Part shown: positions 32,971-42,911 of the stretch, in pieces | Layout of the letters: each line of letters begins with the position of its first letter | How positions within the stretch are numbered: position 1 is the stretch's first letter | Assembly (NCBI GenBank): GCA_002698995.1 | Contig: PAAX01000027.1 | Location: forward strand, 1-64,000 | Reading direction: 5' to 3' | DNA length: 64,000 bases | DNA from: Ignavibacteriota bacterium | GTDB lineage: Bacteria > Bacteroidota > Ignavibacteria > Ignavibacteriales > Melioribacteraceae | Made by a program: the position numbers and the translations under genes | The notes under the pieces: generated by a model | Told to the model about the DNA's origin: nothing | Databases searched by the model: none | The model's input: the letters and a program-made list of their open reading frames with translations, nothing else

Positions 32971-34212
32971 TTAAGGGGAAACATAAGACATTAAAATAGC
33001 TGAAATCCAAGCTCCATAAGTTCCAACAGCATAACCAAGCACAGCTAAAATAACTCCAACTGTAGCTAAAGAAGGATGAAACGCTGAAGCAACAATAGGC
33101 GCCGATGCGGCTCCTCCAATATTAGCTTGACTTCCGACAGCAATAAAAAATAATGGTGCTTTAATTAATTTACCGACAGCAATCATTACTATTGCATGAA
33201 ATAAAATCCAAATTACAGCAATCAAAAGTAATCCAGGATTATCAAAAAAAGCAAATATATCCATACTCATTCCAATTGATGCAATGAGAATATAAAGAAA
33301 GAGACTTCCAATTTTAGATGCTCCCGCTCCCTCAAGTTCTTTTGCTTTAGTAAAGGAGAGAAGAAATCCACCGGTTGTTGCAAGAAGAACAATCCAAAAG
33401 AATGAAGATGTTAAACTAAATTTTGCCGTCTCCGGAAAATTTGATTGGAAGAATGGAGCAATAATATCACCTAAGAGATGAGACATTCCAGTTATCCCAA
33501 AAGCAACAGCCATTATTTTCATTAAATCGGCTAATGTGGGAATTCTCATAATACTTTTATGGTATTGTTCAATTTTACTTTTAACATCATCAATCGAAGA
33601 AGTATCTGCTTTTAAATATTTATCTATTTTTTCTGTAACACCGGCGCCGTATAAAAGAATTGCCATCCATATAGAATAAGCAATAACATCAACCGCAATA
33701 ATTGCAGAAAATAAATTATCACTAGCACCGAATATTTCTTTCATCGCAGTTTGATTTGCACCTCCACCTATCCAGCTCCCGGCAATTGTTGCTAATCCTC
33801 GCCAAACTTCATCGGCTCCGCTCCCGCCAACAATTTCTGGTGCAAATGATTTAACAACAAGTATTGCAAAAGGTCCTCCTATAATTATGCTTACAGTTGC
33901 GGTGAAAGTCATTATTAACGCTTTTGGTCCTAATTTAAGAATTGCTTTCATATCAATACTTAGTGTTAATAAAACCAAACTTGCCGGCAAAAAATATCTT
34001 GATGCCACAAAATAAAGCTGCGAAGAATCTGCAGATATAATTCCTATTGAATTTAAGATTCCCGGTAAGAAATAACATAATAACAAGGGGGGAACAAATT
34101 TATAAAATTTCTGCCAATATCTATTTTTACTATTAGAAGTAGAAAAAACAAAAGCAAGAATCAAAAATAATAAACCGAGAACTACTGCATCATTGGTAAA
34201 CCAAGAGTTCAT
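32971..34212 (-). CDS. DUF819 family membrane protein
   Basis: 413 residues, about ten to twelve predicted membrane helices. Family stretches are AVVLGLLFLILAFVF, LATIAGSWIGGGANQTAMKEIF, and GSQANIGGAASAPIVASAFHPSLA near the C-terminus. DUF819 proteins (YjcL type) resemble gluconate/sodium-type transporters in topology, but their substrate is unknown. First gene of the run that continues with the M23 peptidase and GSCFA genes. Confidence 0.88.
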   Translation of the reverse strand: MNSWFTNDAVVLGLLFLILAFVFSTSNSKNRYWQKFYKFVPPLLLCYFLPGILNSIGIISADSSQLYFVASRYFLPASLVLLTLSIDMKAILKLGPKALIMTFTATVSIIIGGPFAILVVKSFAPEIVGGSGADEVWRGLATIAGSWIGGGANQTAMKEIFGASDNLFSAIIAVDVIAYSIWMAILLYGAGVTEKIDKYLKADTSSIDDVKSKIEQYHKSIMRIPTLADLMKIMAVAFGITGMSHLLGDIIAPFFQSNFPETAKFSLTSSFFWIVLLATTGGFLLSFTKAKELEGAGASKIGSLFLYILIASIGMSMDIFAFFDNPGLLLIAVIWILFHAIVMIAVGKLIKAPLFFIAVGSQANIGGAASAPIVASAFHPSLATVGVILAVLGYAVGTYGAWISAILMSYVSP

Positions 34213-34310
34213 TAACTGTTCCTTTCAAGTAAGAATTAGAAAGTGTAAATAATAAAATTAGTTATGAATGCCAAATTCTCACCTAAAATTATATCACCGA
34301 TTTTCAGATG

Positions 34311-36701
34311 TTATTTATGGTTATGTTTTTCCAATAGTTCTTTTGCTCTTGGTTTATAAACTGTATGATAGAAAAGATCCAAATATGCTTCCATCCCTTT
34401 GTTTTCCATATCCGTAGAATATTTCCAGAATCCATAAATCTTAGCTTGAGATAAAAGTTTCTTTGTATATAAAGGCCAGTTATATTTTTCTTCAACTCTT
34501 TTGATTGAATTAACAGAGATTCTCTCCCAAAAACCGGGATCCTCGATTATCTTTTGAACATTAATCTCAAGAATATTTATTGTTTCCAAATCATTTACTG
34601 GATCAATATGAAAGCCGTTAATATTGCTTTGTATTATTTCTAAAGGACCGCCGTATTTTGTTGCAAATACCGGAATGCCTGTTGTCATTGCTTCAATAAC
34701 CGTTAGACCAAATCCCTCAAATAGTGCCGGCTGAACAAATATTCCTTTTTTATCGGCAATTAATCTATATGCTTCACCGGATTCAACCTTACTGAATGGT
34801 CTTCCAATCCATCTTACTTTATCATTGAGATTATATTTATGCAATAATTCATGTGTTAAATTAATCTCTTCCTTTTCTTCATTGTCAGTAGATTCTTCAG
34901 AATTAATTCTTCCAGCGGCGACAATTAAATTTGAGTTTTTTTGAAGTTCTTCTGATTCACCAAACCATTTTACCAATCCTGTTATATTTTTGATTTTATC
35001 TAATCTGGACATAGCAAAAATTGGGAGTTTATCCGGATTTGCTAATTTCCCCCAAATAAAATCTTCTTGAATATCCTCAAACATCAATTCGCTTACATTT
35101 TTCATTATTTCATCATTTCGATTCTCTTTGTTTTTATTTGGGAAGAATATATTCTGATTCACGCCGGGAGAAACAATATTGAATTTAGTATGTTTCGGTT
35201 CAACTCCATTTTCAACTCTATATAATCCGGGCATAGTAAAATGTTTATATGATTCATACTGTCCCATTGATTCTTCAGTACCGGCAATCTCTTGGTAGGA
35301 TGATGTTATTAAAAAATCAGCAGAATTAATAGCTATTAAATCGGCAGAAAATTGAAGTGAAAAATTATAATGATTTTCCAAATCTTTCCAATAAAGAGCG
35401 CTGTATAAGTATTTACTTTTTTCAAGAGCATGAGCAATGCAGCATTGAGTTACATTAAATTTTTTTGATAACAGATAGGAAACCAAATTTCCATCTGAAT
35501 AATTACCGATTATTAAATCCGGACGAGAACCAAATTCAGCAAGCAATTCAATATATGAATCTTCAGCATACTCTTCTAAGTACGGCCAAATCTCAAAACG
35601 AGATATCCAGCTATCTGTCACTTTTTTATTGTGTTCACGAAAAGGAACTCTTAAAATCCATGAGTTTTCAGTTCCATTAATTTTTTCTAATCTTTTGTTG
35701 CAGTCTGTTCCCATCGAATTGGGAATTAATCTGGTTAACACAATTATTTTAGGATTAATATCTAATCCCGATTGTTTAAGTGAATCATTTAAAGCTTGTT
35801 CCAAAGCTTTCACTTGATCCAAAATATAAACTACTTGTCCTCCGGTATCGGGCAATCCCATAGCACTTGTCTGAGAAAAGAATCCATGTGGAGAAAGAAT
35901 GGCTATTTTAAACAGCATTGGAATTCTGGAAATAAACTCTGCAAGTACATCATGATCCGGAGAATTTAATACCTTATCCAGCAGATTCAAACTCTGTTTA
36001 ATTTCGATAACATTTTTTCCTAAACCCGGTTCAAAGCCTATCTCCTGAAGTTTATGTTTTATACTCTTAAATTCTGTCTCATCATCATAATCATCTAATA
36101 GTTTTAAGGCTTTGTTCAATTGTTCTATTAATTGATTCGAGTCTTCAATCCTGTCATTCAAAATCAGTTGAGTTCCATTTACTTTATGAAGATGGAGAAA
36201 GTTAAAAAATATCTGCTGCCATTTTTCAGTATTGTTAAACATTTGACTTGAAAGAAAACGATTGAGATATTCAACTCCGCTTCCAATGCTTTTTGTATCT
36301 CTTACAATCGGACTCTGATCATAGAATGGGGAGAAATCTAAATTTATTATATTGTTTGAGTTTTCATGATCAACAAAACTTTCCTTTACCATTAAGTAAT
36401 CTTTTACCGTAATTTCTTCTGTAAACAATTCATCAGTATTAACATGATAAAACTTTGTAAAACTGATTTTCTCTCTCACTTCAAGATATACTGAGTTTGA
36501 GACCGATACAGACTCCTGACAATACTTTAATAAATGATTTATATCACTGTAGTTATCTTTATGTTTATCATAAAAATGATTTAAGTACTCAATTATATTT
36601 CCGCTTACACAAAGCTTTTTGCTTTGCTTAGATAAAAAACTCATAAAGCTGTAAAATGAATTCGAATTCTCTTCAATACTTTTAAGAAAATTATTTTTCA
36701 T
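34311..36701 (-). CDS. Sucrose synthase
   Basis: About 796 residues from ATG 36701 (a TTG immediately before is in frame); length is typical. It reversibly converts sucrose and a nucleoside diphosphate to fructose and NDP-glucose in the cytoplasm. The N-terminal regulatory region (about 1-260) precedes a GT-B core with MGLPDTGGQVVYILDQ, FAMSRLDKIKNITGLV, IGRPFSKVESGEAYR and the E-x7-E element in LFEGFGLTVIEAM. The C-terminus DLFYHTVYKPRAKELL is typical. Its ribosome-binding site lies in the 3' end of the sucrose-phosphate synthase gene. Confidence 0.95.
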   Translation of the reverse strand: MKNNFLKSIEENSNSFYSFMSFLSKQSKKLCVSGNIIEYLNHFYDKHKDNYSDINHLLKYCQESVSVSNSVYLEVREKISFTKFYHVNTDELFTEEITVKDYLMVKESFVDHENSNNIINLDFSPFYDQSPIVRDTKSIGSGVEYLNRFLSSQMFNNTEKWQQIFFNFLHLHKVNGTQLILNDRIEDSNQLIEQLNKALKLLDDYDDETEFKSIKHKLQEIGFEPGLGKNVIEIKQSLNLLDKVLNSPDHDVLAEFISRIPMLFKIAILSPHGFFSQTSAMGLPDTGGQVVYILDQVKALEQALNDSLKQSGLDINPKIIVLTRLIPNSMGTDCNKRLEKINGTENSWILRVPFREHNKKVTDSWISRFEIWPYLEEYAEDSYIELLAEFGSRPDLIIGNYSDGNLVSYLLSKKFNVTQCCIAHALEKSKYLYSALYWKDLENHYNFSLQFSADLIAINSADFLITSSYQEIAGTEESMGQYESYKHFTMPGLYRVENGVEPKHTKFNIVSPGVNQNIFFPNKNKENRNDEIMKNVSELMFEDIQEDFIWGKLANPDKLPIFAMSRLDKIKNITGLVKWFGESEELQKNSNLIVAAGRINSEESTDNEEKEEINLTHELLHKYNLNDKVRWIGRPFSKVESGEAYRLIADKKGIFVQPALFEGFGLTVIEAMTTGIPVFATKYGGPLEIIQSNINGFHIDPVNDLETINILEINVQKIIEDPGFWERISVNSIKRVEEKYNWPLYTKKLLSQAKIYGFWKYSTDMENKGMEAYLDLFYHTVYKPRAKELLEKHNHK

Positions 36702-36704
36702 CAA

Positions 36705-38864
36705 TTAAATCCTTTCAATAAAATTGTAATAATTAATTCCTTCAATAATACCATCGGCTCTTTCTGCTTCAGCAAAATAAATTCGGCGTCTTCCTTTTAA
36801 TTTATTAAGTTCATCTCCATAATTACCAACAACCACTCCAAGTAATTCGCCGGTAAGCATATCCTCATCATTACCGGAATCTCCGGCGACTAAAATATTA
36901 TTATGATTCAGATTCCACCGATAAGCAATGTATCTTACTGCTCTTCCTTTGCTTGCTCTTGCCGGGAGTATATCTAAATAATTTTTGTGGCTTAAAATAC
37001 AGTTAGCCTTTACCCTATTTTTAACAAGCCAATCAACAACCTTTTTGTAATTATCTTCTGCTTTATCAATGTAATAAGAAACTTTAAAATCTCTTTGAGT
37101 ATCTTCTTCTTGGTATTCAAGAAAATCAAACTGACTTAAAGCATTAAAAATCTGTTCTCTTTTCCAGCCTTGTGAAATATGAGCTTTCCATCCGGTAGAA
37201 AGAATATAATCTTCATGATCTCTATAATATATTTCCGAACCGACAGAAGAAATTATTAAGTCAGGTAAAACAAAATTGTTTTCTTTCAGAACATTTTTCG
37301 CTGAATCAATTGTCCTTCCGGTTGCAACTCCAAATCCAATTTTATTATTATTCTCTGCAATAACTGTTTTGATTCTTTCAGCAGCTTCTTTATTTCCAAG
37401 CAAAGTATCGTCAATGTCGAAGATCATGAATTTTTCAAATGTCAGAAATTTTTCACCGGTACTTATGAAAGTTTTTGTTTTTCTATCAACCTTACTCAGC
37501 ACTTCATTAATTACTTCTACATAAAGGTCAGTATGAGCCTCCCAAGAATAATATTTCTTTACTCTTTCAATTCCATTTCCTGAATACTTAATCCATTTAT
37601 CTTCATCATCAAGAATTTTATGAATTCCATTAGCAATGTTTTTTGAATCGGAAACATCAACCAACTCACCATTATTAAGATTATTCAAAATATCTTTTGG
37701 CCCTCCGTCATTAGTTGCAACAACCGGAAGTCCGCTCGATGCTGCTTCAATCAGAGTTAAGCCAAATGGTTCATTGTAAGCTGAATTTACAAACACTCCT
37801 CTTGTTTCTGCTGTAATTCTGTATAGTTCGGGTACTTCATCTTCAACATCATGAGTTTTTGGAACTGCCATTTTGCCGTATAAATTATATTTATCCATCA
37901 TAAGAAGAATTTCTGTAAGGACTTCTCTCTCAATATCTTCCATCTTAGTTATGTCTTTTCTAATTCCGGCAAATATTGCAAGATTTGCTTTTTTTTGAAG
38001 TTCTTTATCTTCACCATAAGCTTCAATTAATCCGGTAATATTTTTTCTCTTTTCAGGTCGGCATAAAGAAAGAATTAAAGGTTTGTTAAGATTTGTAAAA
38101 AACCGCCACAGCTCTTCTCTAATTTTTTCTCTTATTTCCTTTTCTTCCGAGTTCCATTCTCTTTTTTCGTTGTATGGATAAAATCTTTTCAGTTCTACAC
38201 TTGGCGGAATGACAACAAACTTATCTTTATTAGTATTTTCATATAAACCATACTGTTTATCAATTTCTTGATTTGTACTGGTAATAATTCTGTCTGCAAA
38301 AAATATTGTACTTTCTTCTGCTTCGATTCTTTTAAATATTTTATAACGTTTATTTATTTCTTCTTTTGTTAATCCCTGCTTAAGTAAATTATTTAGTTTA
38401 TCTCGTCCTAAGGAATGTCCTGTATGAATTAATGGAATTCCAAAAAACTTTGTCAATTCAGTGCATACATACCCGGCATCAGCATAATGACTATGAATAA
38501 TGTCCGGTAATTCATTATTCCCTTTTATATACTTAATTGATTTATCAACAAATTCTTCTAAGTGCGGCCAGAGCAATTCTTTACGAATATATTTTAATCC
38601 TCCGCATCTTATTCTTATAATAGAAAGTTTCTCACTTACATTTTCAATCCTATCCGAATAATCTTTAGATACTGCTTTATCTTCAATTCTTCTTGTTACA
38701 ATTTCTACTTTTCTAACATCCTCTCTTTCAGTAAGTGATTTTGCAAGTTCCAGGACATACTTAGTTTGTCCTCCTGTATCAGCATCTCTTCCTAATTCAA
38801 GATTTTTTCCTCTAATCAAACCATGTATGTTGTAAAGCTGTATGTACAAACCACTTTTATTCAT
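36705..38864 (-). CDS. Bidomain sucrose-phosphate synthase / sucrose-phosphatase
   Basis: 719 residues. Residues about 1-460 are a GT4 glycosyltransferase (YIQLYNIHGLIRG, GRDADTGGQTKYVLELA, HSHYADAGYV, SLCRPEKRKNI, AYNEPFGLTLIEAA) that makes sucrose 6-phosphate from NDP-glucose and fructose 6-phosphate. Residues about 480-719 are a HAD phosphatase (FDIDDTLLGN, ATGRT, GDSGNDEDML) of the sucrose-phosphatase type. All HAD catalytic motifs are intact, so the protein may do both steps. GGAGAA precedes the ATG, which overlaps the fructokinase gene by eight bases. Confidence 0.93.
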   Translation of the reverse strand: MNKSGLYIQLYNIHGLIRGKNLELGRDADTGGQTKYVLELAKSLTEREDVRKVEIVTRRIEDKAVSKDYSDRIENVSEKLSIIRIRCGGLKYIRKELLWPHLEEFVDKSIKYIKGNNELPDIIHSHYADAGYVCTELTKFFGIPLIHTGHSLGRDKLNNLLKQGLTKEEINKRYKIFKRIEAEESTIFFADRIITSTNQEIDKQYGLYENTNKDKFVVIPPSVELKRFYPYNEKREWNSEEKEIREKIREELWRFFTNLNKPLILSLCRPEKRKNITGLIEAYGEDKELQKKANLAIFAGIRKDITKMEDIEREVLTEILLMMDKYNLYGKMAVPKTHDVEDEVPELYRITAETRGVFVNSAYNEPFGLTLIEAASSGLPVVATNDGGPKDILNNLNNGELVDVSDSKNIANGIHKILDDEDKWIKYSGNGIERVKKYYSWEAHTDLYVEVINEVLSKVDRKTKTFISTGEKFLTFEKFMIFDIDDTLLGNKEAAERIKTVIAENNNKIGFGVATGRTIDSAKNVLKENNFVLPDLIISSVGSEIYYRDHEDYILSTGWKAHISQGWKREQIFNALSQFDFLEYQEEDTQRDFKVSYYIDKAEDNYKKVVDWLVKNRVKANCILSHKNYLDILPARASKGRAVRYIAYRWNLNHNNILVAGDSGNDEDMLTGELLGVVVGNYGDELNKLKGRRRIYFAEAERADGIIEGINYYNFIERI

Positions 38865-39735
38865 TTAATTTCTCCAAGTAGGTTGTGTAAATTTTATCAT
38901 CAGATGGAACTGCTCCTTCTACTTGACATATATCAGCAGCAAATTCAACTCCAAACTTATTGCACAAATCTAAATTTTTATTTTTCAGCATTGCGGCTAC
39001 AAACATTGCCGAATAAGCATCACCGGCACCAACGGTATCAGTCACACTATTTACTTTTTTATTTTGATAGGATATTTTATCACCAAATAAAATACTTCCA
39101 TCTTTCCCTAAGGTGATGATTAGTATATCAATTCCAAAATGATTCTTTACTTTCAAAGCTTTCTGTTCAAATAAATTTGACTTTTCGATTTGAAAAAGAT
39201 TAAGAATTATTTCTAATTCCTCATTATTCATTTTAACAATGCCGGCATTATTTAATGAATAAAGAAGAATTTCCTTATTAAAATAATTCTGTCTTAGATT
39301 AACATCATAAAACACTTTGCTTTGATTTTGCAATAGTCTTTGAATTGTTTCTCGTGAAGTTCTGTTCCGCTGTGCCAAAGTTCCAAAATAAAATAATTCG
39401 TTATCATTCGAATTTTTTATCGCATCAAATTCAATAAAGTCATATGCACTATTTTCTAAAATTTCAAATGAAGGAATTTTTTCATCGTTAAGATTTACGT
39501 TAACCAATCCGGTACTATAATTATTTATCTGAATGTTATTTGTATCCATACCGGACTGCTTCATAAAATTTATTATTTCTATTCCTTCGTCATCATTTCC
39601 GACCGCTGAAATTAAGTTTACTTTTCCCACCAGTTTATTAATGTGATAAGCAAAATTGAATGGAGCTCCTCCTAGTTTTTTGTAAGAAGGATAACAATCA
39701 AATAACACTTCCCCTGCTACTGTTATATTCTTCAT
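38857..39735 (-). CDS. PfkB-family sugar kinase, probable fructokinase
   Basis: 292 residues, PfkB/ribokinase family. N-terminal GEVLFDCYPSYKKLGGAPFNFAYH and the C-terminal anion-hole DTVGAGDAYSAMF (catalytic Asp in GAGD) are complete. In the operon with sucrose-phosphate synthase and sucrose synthase it most likely phosphorylates the fructose released by sucrose cleavage to fructose 6-phosphate. It is the first gene; its stop overlaps the next start by eight bases. Substrate is inferred from context. Confidence 0.92.
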   Translation of the reverse strand: MKNITVAGEVLFDCYPSYKKLGGAPFNFAYHINKLVGKVNLISAVGNDDEGIEIINFMKQSGMDTNNIQINNYSTGLVNVNLNDEKIPSFEILENSAYDFIEFDAIKNSNDNELFYFGTLAQRNRTSRETIQRLLQNQSKVFYDVNLRQNYFNKEILLYSLNNAGIVKMNNEELEIILNLFQIEKSNLFEQKALKVKNHFGIDILIITLGKDGSILFGDKISYQNKKVNSVTDTVGAGDAYSAMFVAAMLKNKNLDLCNKFGVEFAADICQVEGAVPSDDKIYTTYLEKLNE

Positions 39736-39880
39736 AGTTTTTTATTATATAAATTTTTGATCAAATAACAAAATTTTGGGTGTGAAATATTGAAATAAAA
39801 CAATGATTGAATTAATTATAATTGATTCTACTAGAAGGATTTTAATAAATTTTCCTTTTGTATGATAAAGAGTGTAACCC

Positions 39881-40792
39881 TTAACTAAATATTTCGAAAG
39901 CAGCTTTATATGTGTTGCAGTGTGCTTCAACAATATCTTCAATGTTAGGCGAGTAACCTCCTCCCATTGAAACCATAATCGGTATATTATTTTTATAAGC
40001 TTCTTCAAAGACGAATTGATCTCTTCTCAAAGATCCTTCTATCGTCATTCCAAGCTTACCCCATTTGTCGGTATGTAGTATGTCAACTCCCGAAATGTAA
40101 AAGATAAAATCGGGTTTTACCTTTTCAATTAAATCAGGGAGAGTTTTGTACAGCATTGATAAATATGTTTCATCATCAGTACCAGATTTAAGAGGAATAT
40201 CATAATCGGATTTTTCTTTGTAGAGAGGATAATTCGATTCACCGTGCATACTAAATGTAAAGACCGAATTATTATCCTCAAAAATTTTTGCAGTTCCGTT
40301 TCCTTGATGAACATCCAAATCCACAACTAAAATTTGATTAACATAATTGCGGCTTAAGAGATAATTAGCTGCGACTGCTGCATCATTAAATATACAGAAT
40401 CCCTCTCCTCTATCTTTGTAGGCATGATGAGTTCCGCCGGCAATATTTAAGGAAATTCCATTTTCTAAAGCAAGTAGTGATCCTTTAACCGTACCGTTTG
40501 AAATTATAAATTCTCTTTCAACTAATTCTTTGCTTTGCGGAAAGCCGATTTTTCTTATTTCTCTTTCTGATAATTGATTTGATAAAAGTCTTTTTACATA
40601 ATCAGCATCATGAGTTATTTCAATAATTGATCTATCTGCAAATCCTGGTGAAAAAAGGTTACATTTGCTGATTATTTTTTCACTTAAAAGTCTCTCGGGA
40701 ATCATCTTGTATTTTTGAATAGGAAATTTATGATCGGCAGGAAGCGGCAGAATATATTCATCTGAAAAGGCGATTTTTATTTTTGACGACAT
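39881..40792 (-). CDS. Histone deacetylase-family protein
   Basis: 303 residues, arginase/deacetylase fold. Motifs: HDADYVKRLL, GGTHHAYKDRGEGFCIFND (catalytic His pair), VVDLDVHQGNGTA (zinc Asp and His), SGVDIL (zinc Asp) and GGGYS (catalytic Tyr). In bacteria such enzymes remove acetyl groups from lysines or small amines (AcuC or acetylpolyamine type). Single gene; no acetoin genes nearby. All catalytic residues are present. Confidence 0.92.
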   Translation of the reverse strand: MSSKIKIAFSDEYILPLPADHKFPIQKYKMIPERLLSEKIISKCNLFSPGFADRSIIEITHDADYVKRLLSNQLSEREIRKIGFPQSKELVEREFIISNGTVKGSLLALENGISLNIAGGTHHAYKDRGEGFCIFNDAAVAANYLLSRNYVNQILVVDLDVHQGNGTAKIFEDNNSVFTFSMHGESNYPLYKEKSDYDIPLKSGTDDETYLSMLYKTLPDLIEKVKPDFIFYISGVDILHTDKWGKLGMTIEGSLRRDQFVFEEAYKNNIPIMVSMGGGYSPNIEDIVEAHCNTYKAAFEIFS

Positions 40793-40837
40793 TAAGAAAT
40801 GTTGGATTTTATTTTTGAATACGAAAGTTAAAAATAA

Positions 40838-41848
40838 TCAGATTCCTTTAATTCTATCCCAAAAAATTGATAAAATTTCTCCGTCAATTTCAAAGTTTGG
40901 AAATTCTCTGTTTATCTTAATTTCACCGTTATCATTAATTATTCTAAAAGAGAAAACATAGTCTTCACTTGATTCAACCCAGCCGTTTAATGAACCAAAT
41001 CGCAAATCATTAAAGAAATATGAATTTTCTCTTTCAGTTATTGTAAAGTATTTTCCCGAAAACCATAAAAGCTTCTGTATTGCATAAGTATGTTCTATTT
41101 CTTTTATGGGTTCGTCATTAATCTGAATAAAATTAAACTTTATTTCATCAGTTTGATCAAAGAGAGAATAGAAACCTTCGTAGTAACCATCTTTGGTTTT
41201 GAATAATCCACGCCACAGAATATTGTTGAATGGAGTTGGAGCTGTCATATACTTTTCAAATTTTATTCCCTGCAGTTCAGCTTGATTTTCAAAAACCGAA
41301 TTAATATAAAGTTTATTAATAACTGTAAATGCCAAATATAGAGAGCTGATTCCCAGACCTAAATACCTGAAAATTTTTCTGTTTTTCGAATTCCGTTTTT
41401 GAAATAGAGTAATGATTAACAAAACTAAAAAGGGTAGAGTATATAAAGGATCAATCACAAAAATTGTATTAAACGCTACTTGATAATCTGAAAAAGGATT
41501 GAAAAGCTGAGTGCCGTAATTAGTAAATGAGTCCAATATAGGATGAGTAAAAAGTGATAAGAAAGCCAGCAACGACCAGCTTTTCCAACTTACATTATCT
41601 TTTCTGTGAAGTTTTGAAAACAATAAACCTAAAACCGGTGCGGCTATTATTGAAAATAAAATTGAATGAGAAAAACCTCTGTGAATTGCTAATTGAGTAG
41701 CTTCTGAAAAAAGTGGATTTAGCATAACATCTAAATCGGGAATTGTACCGCACACTGCTCCCCAGAAAGCGGCTTTATTTCCTACTCTTTTGCCTAAAAC
41801 AGCTTCGCCGACTGCGGCTCCTAATGTTATTTGTGTTAGTGAATCCAT
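40838..41848 (-). CDS. YdjM/DUF457-type membrane metal-dependent hydrolase
   Basis: 336 residues. The N-terminus MDSLTQITLGAAVGEAVLGKRVG, then GTIPDLDVM and IHRGFSHSILF, is the YdjM (LexA-regulated inner-membrane hydrolase-like) family. Several membrane helices lie in the first 200 residues. The conserved His and Asp residues suggest metal binding. The C-terminal 130 residues are soluble and beta-rich. Function unknown. Starts divergent from nothing obvious; follows the CPBP gene on the same strand. Confidence 0.85.
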   Translation of the reverse strand: MDSLTQITLGAAVGEAVLGKRVGNKAAFWGAVCGTIPDLDVMLNPLFSEATQLAIHRGFSHSILFSIIAAPVLGLLFSKLHRKDNVSWKSWSLLAFLSLFTHPILDSFTNYGTQLFNPFSDYQVAFNTIFVIDPLYTLPFLVLLIITLFQKRNSKNRKIFRYLGLGISSLYLAFTVINKLYINSVFENQAELQGIKFEKYMTAPTPFNNILWRGLFKTKDGYYEGFYSLFDQTDEIKFNFIQINDEPIKEIEHTYAIQKLLWFSGKYFTITERENSYFFNDLRFGSLNGWVESSEDYVFSFRIINDNGEIKINREFPNFEIDGEILSIFWDRIKGI

Positions 41849-41883
41849 GACAAACTATAAACTAAGAAGCAGCAAAATTAGTT

Positions 41884-42807
41884 CTATTTCTTGTAAACAG
41901 ATAAAAGGGGATTTATTGAAGTATTATTAAATCTGAATTTCAAGAAATAATAGCTCAAAATGAATCCTATTAAAATTGTGGGAAGCATAATCAAACCGGA
42001 TTCCGGACCAAAGTTTCCGCCGCTTATCAAATCATTATCAATATTTTTAGTTAAAATAAAAGTTACTTCCGGTTTAAAACCACTAACATTAAATCCGAAA
42101 ACATTTCCTTGGAAAAAATTCCATGCAGTATGAAGCCCAATCGGAAATGCGAGCGATCCCGAAACTATATATGCATAACCGTATAAAAATCCGATTAAGA
42201 ATAGATTTACAATTCCCAATAATGATGCATCCGGATTTGCACCATGAAGTATTCCAAATACAAAGGAGGAAATTATCCAGGCTAAAATCACAGAATTTTT
42301 ATTTCCGCTATTATCACTATTCAATCCTTCGGAAATATTTTTAATGTGATAACCACGAGAGAAAGCTTCTTCTATCAATCCAATTGATAAATAGCCAAAA
42401 AATCTACCTGCAATCTCAATTGGAAAATAATAGTTGTAATCTGAATGAAGGATTGAAGTTATCTCTATTTTATTAAATGTTATTAGAAAGAGAAACACGA
42501 AAAGCATTAGTATTCCACCAATGCTGATGCCGTATAGAAAATCAAAAAACCATTTTTTTGAAAATTGAAATCCGAGATGTTCAAATTTCCTTTTATCAAA
42601 AAAATATATCGGCAGATAAATTGAAATTATTCCAAATGGAATAAGCAATAATTCTTGTGTTAGATTGCTTATATAATAATTATCAATTCCACTTGTAACT
42701 ACAATTGTAAGAATATAAGCACTTAAAAAAAGTGCAAACTGAATAACAATTCTTACTCCGGCAGTTAATCTATGTTCGTTAGTGTTATAAAAATATTTGT
42801 AAATCAA
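41884..42807 (-). CDS. CPBP (CAAX) family intramembrane metalloprotease
   Basis: 307 residues, about eight membrane helices. The three glutamic-protease motifs are intact: EEAFSRGYH (EExxxR), FVFGILHG (FxxxH) and GLHTAWNF (HxxxN-type). Bacterial members act as membrane proteases in bacteriocin immunity or envelope processing; the target here is unknown. Monocistronic by spacing. Confidence 0.9.
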   Translation of the reverse strand: MIYKYFYNTNEHRLTAGVRIVIQFALFLSAYILTIVVTSGIDNYYISNLTQELLLIPFGIISIYLPIYFFDKRKFEHLGFQFSKKWFFDFLYGISIGGILMLFVFLFLITFNKIEITSILHSDYNYYFPIEIAGRFFGYLSIGLIEEAFSRGYHIKNISEGLNSDNSGNKNSVILAWIISSFVFGILHGANPDASLLGIVNLFLIGFLYGYAYIVSGSLAFPIGLHTAWNFFQGNVFGFNVSGFKPEVTFILTKNIDNDLISGGNFGPESGLIMLPTILIGFILSYYFLKFRFNNTSINPLLSVYKK

Positions 42808-42911
42808 TTTTCTCTATTGCTTAAGTCAATAAACAACAGAAATTAACACTTTAATCAATAAGATTTTGCGAAAAACTTAATTTTCAGCTATACAATGATT
42901 TACATCACAAA

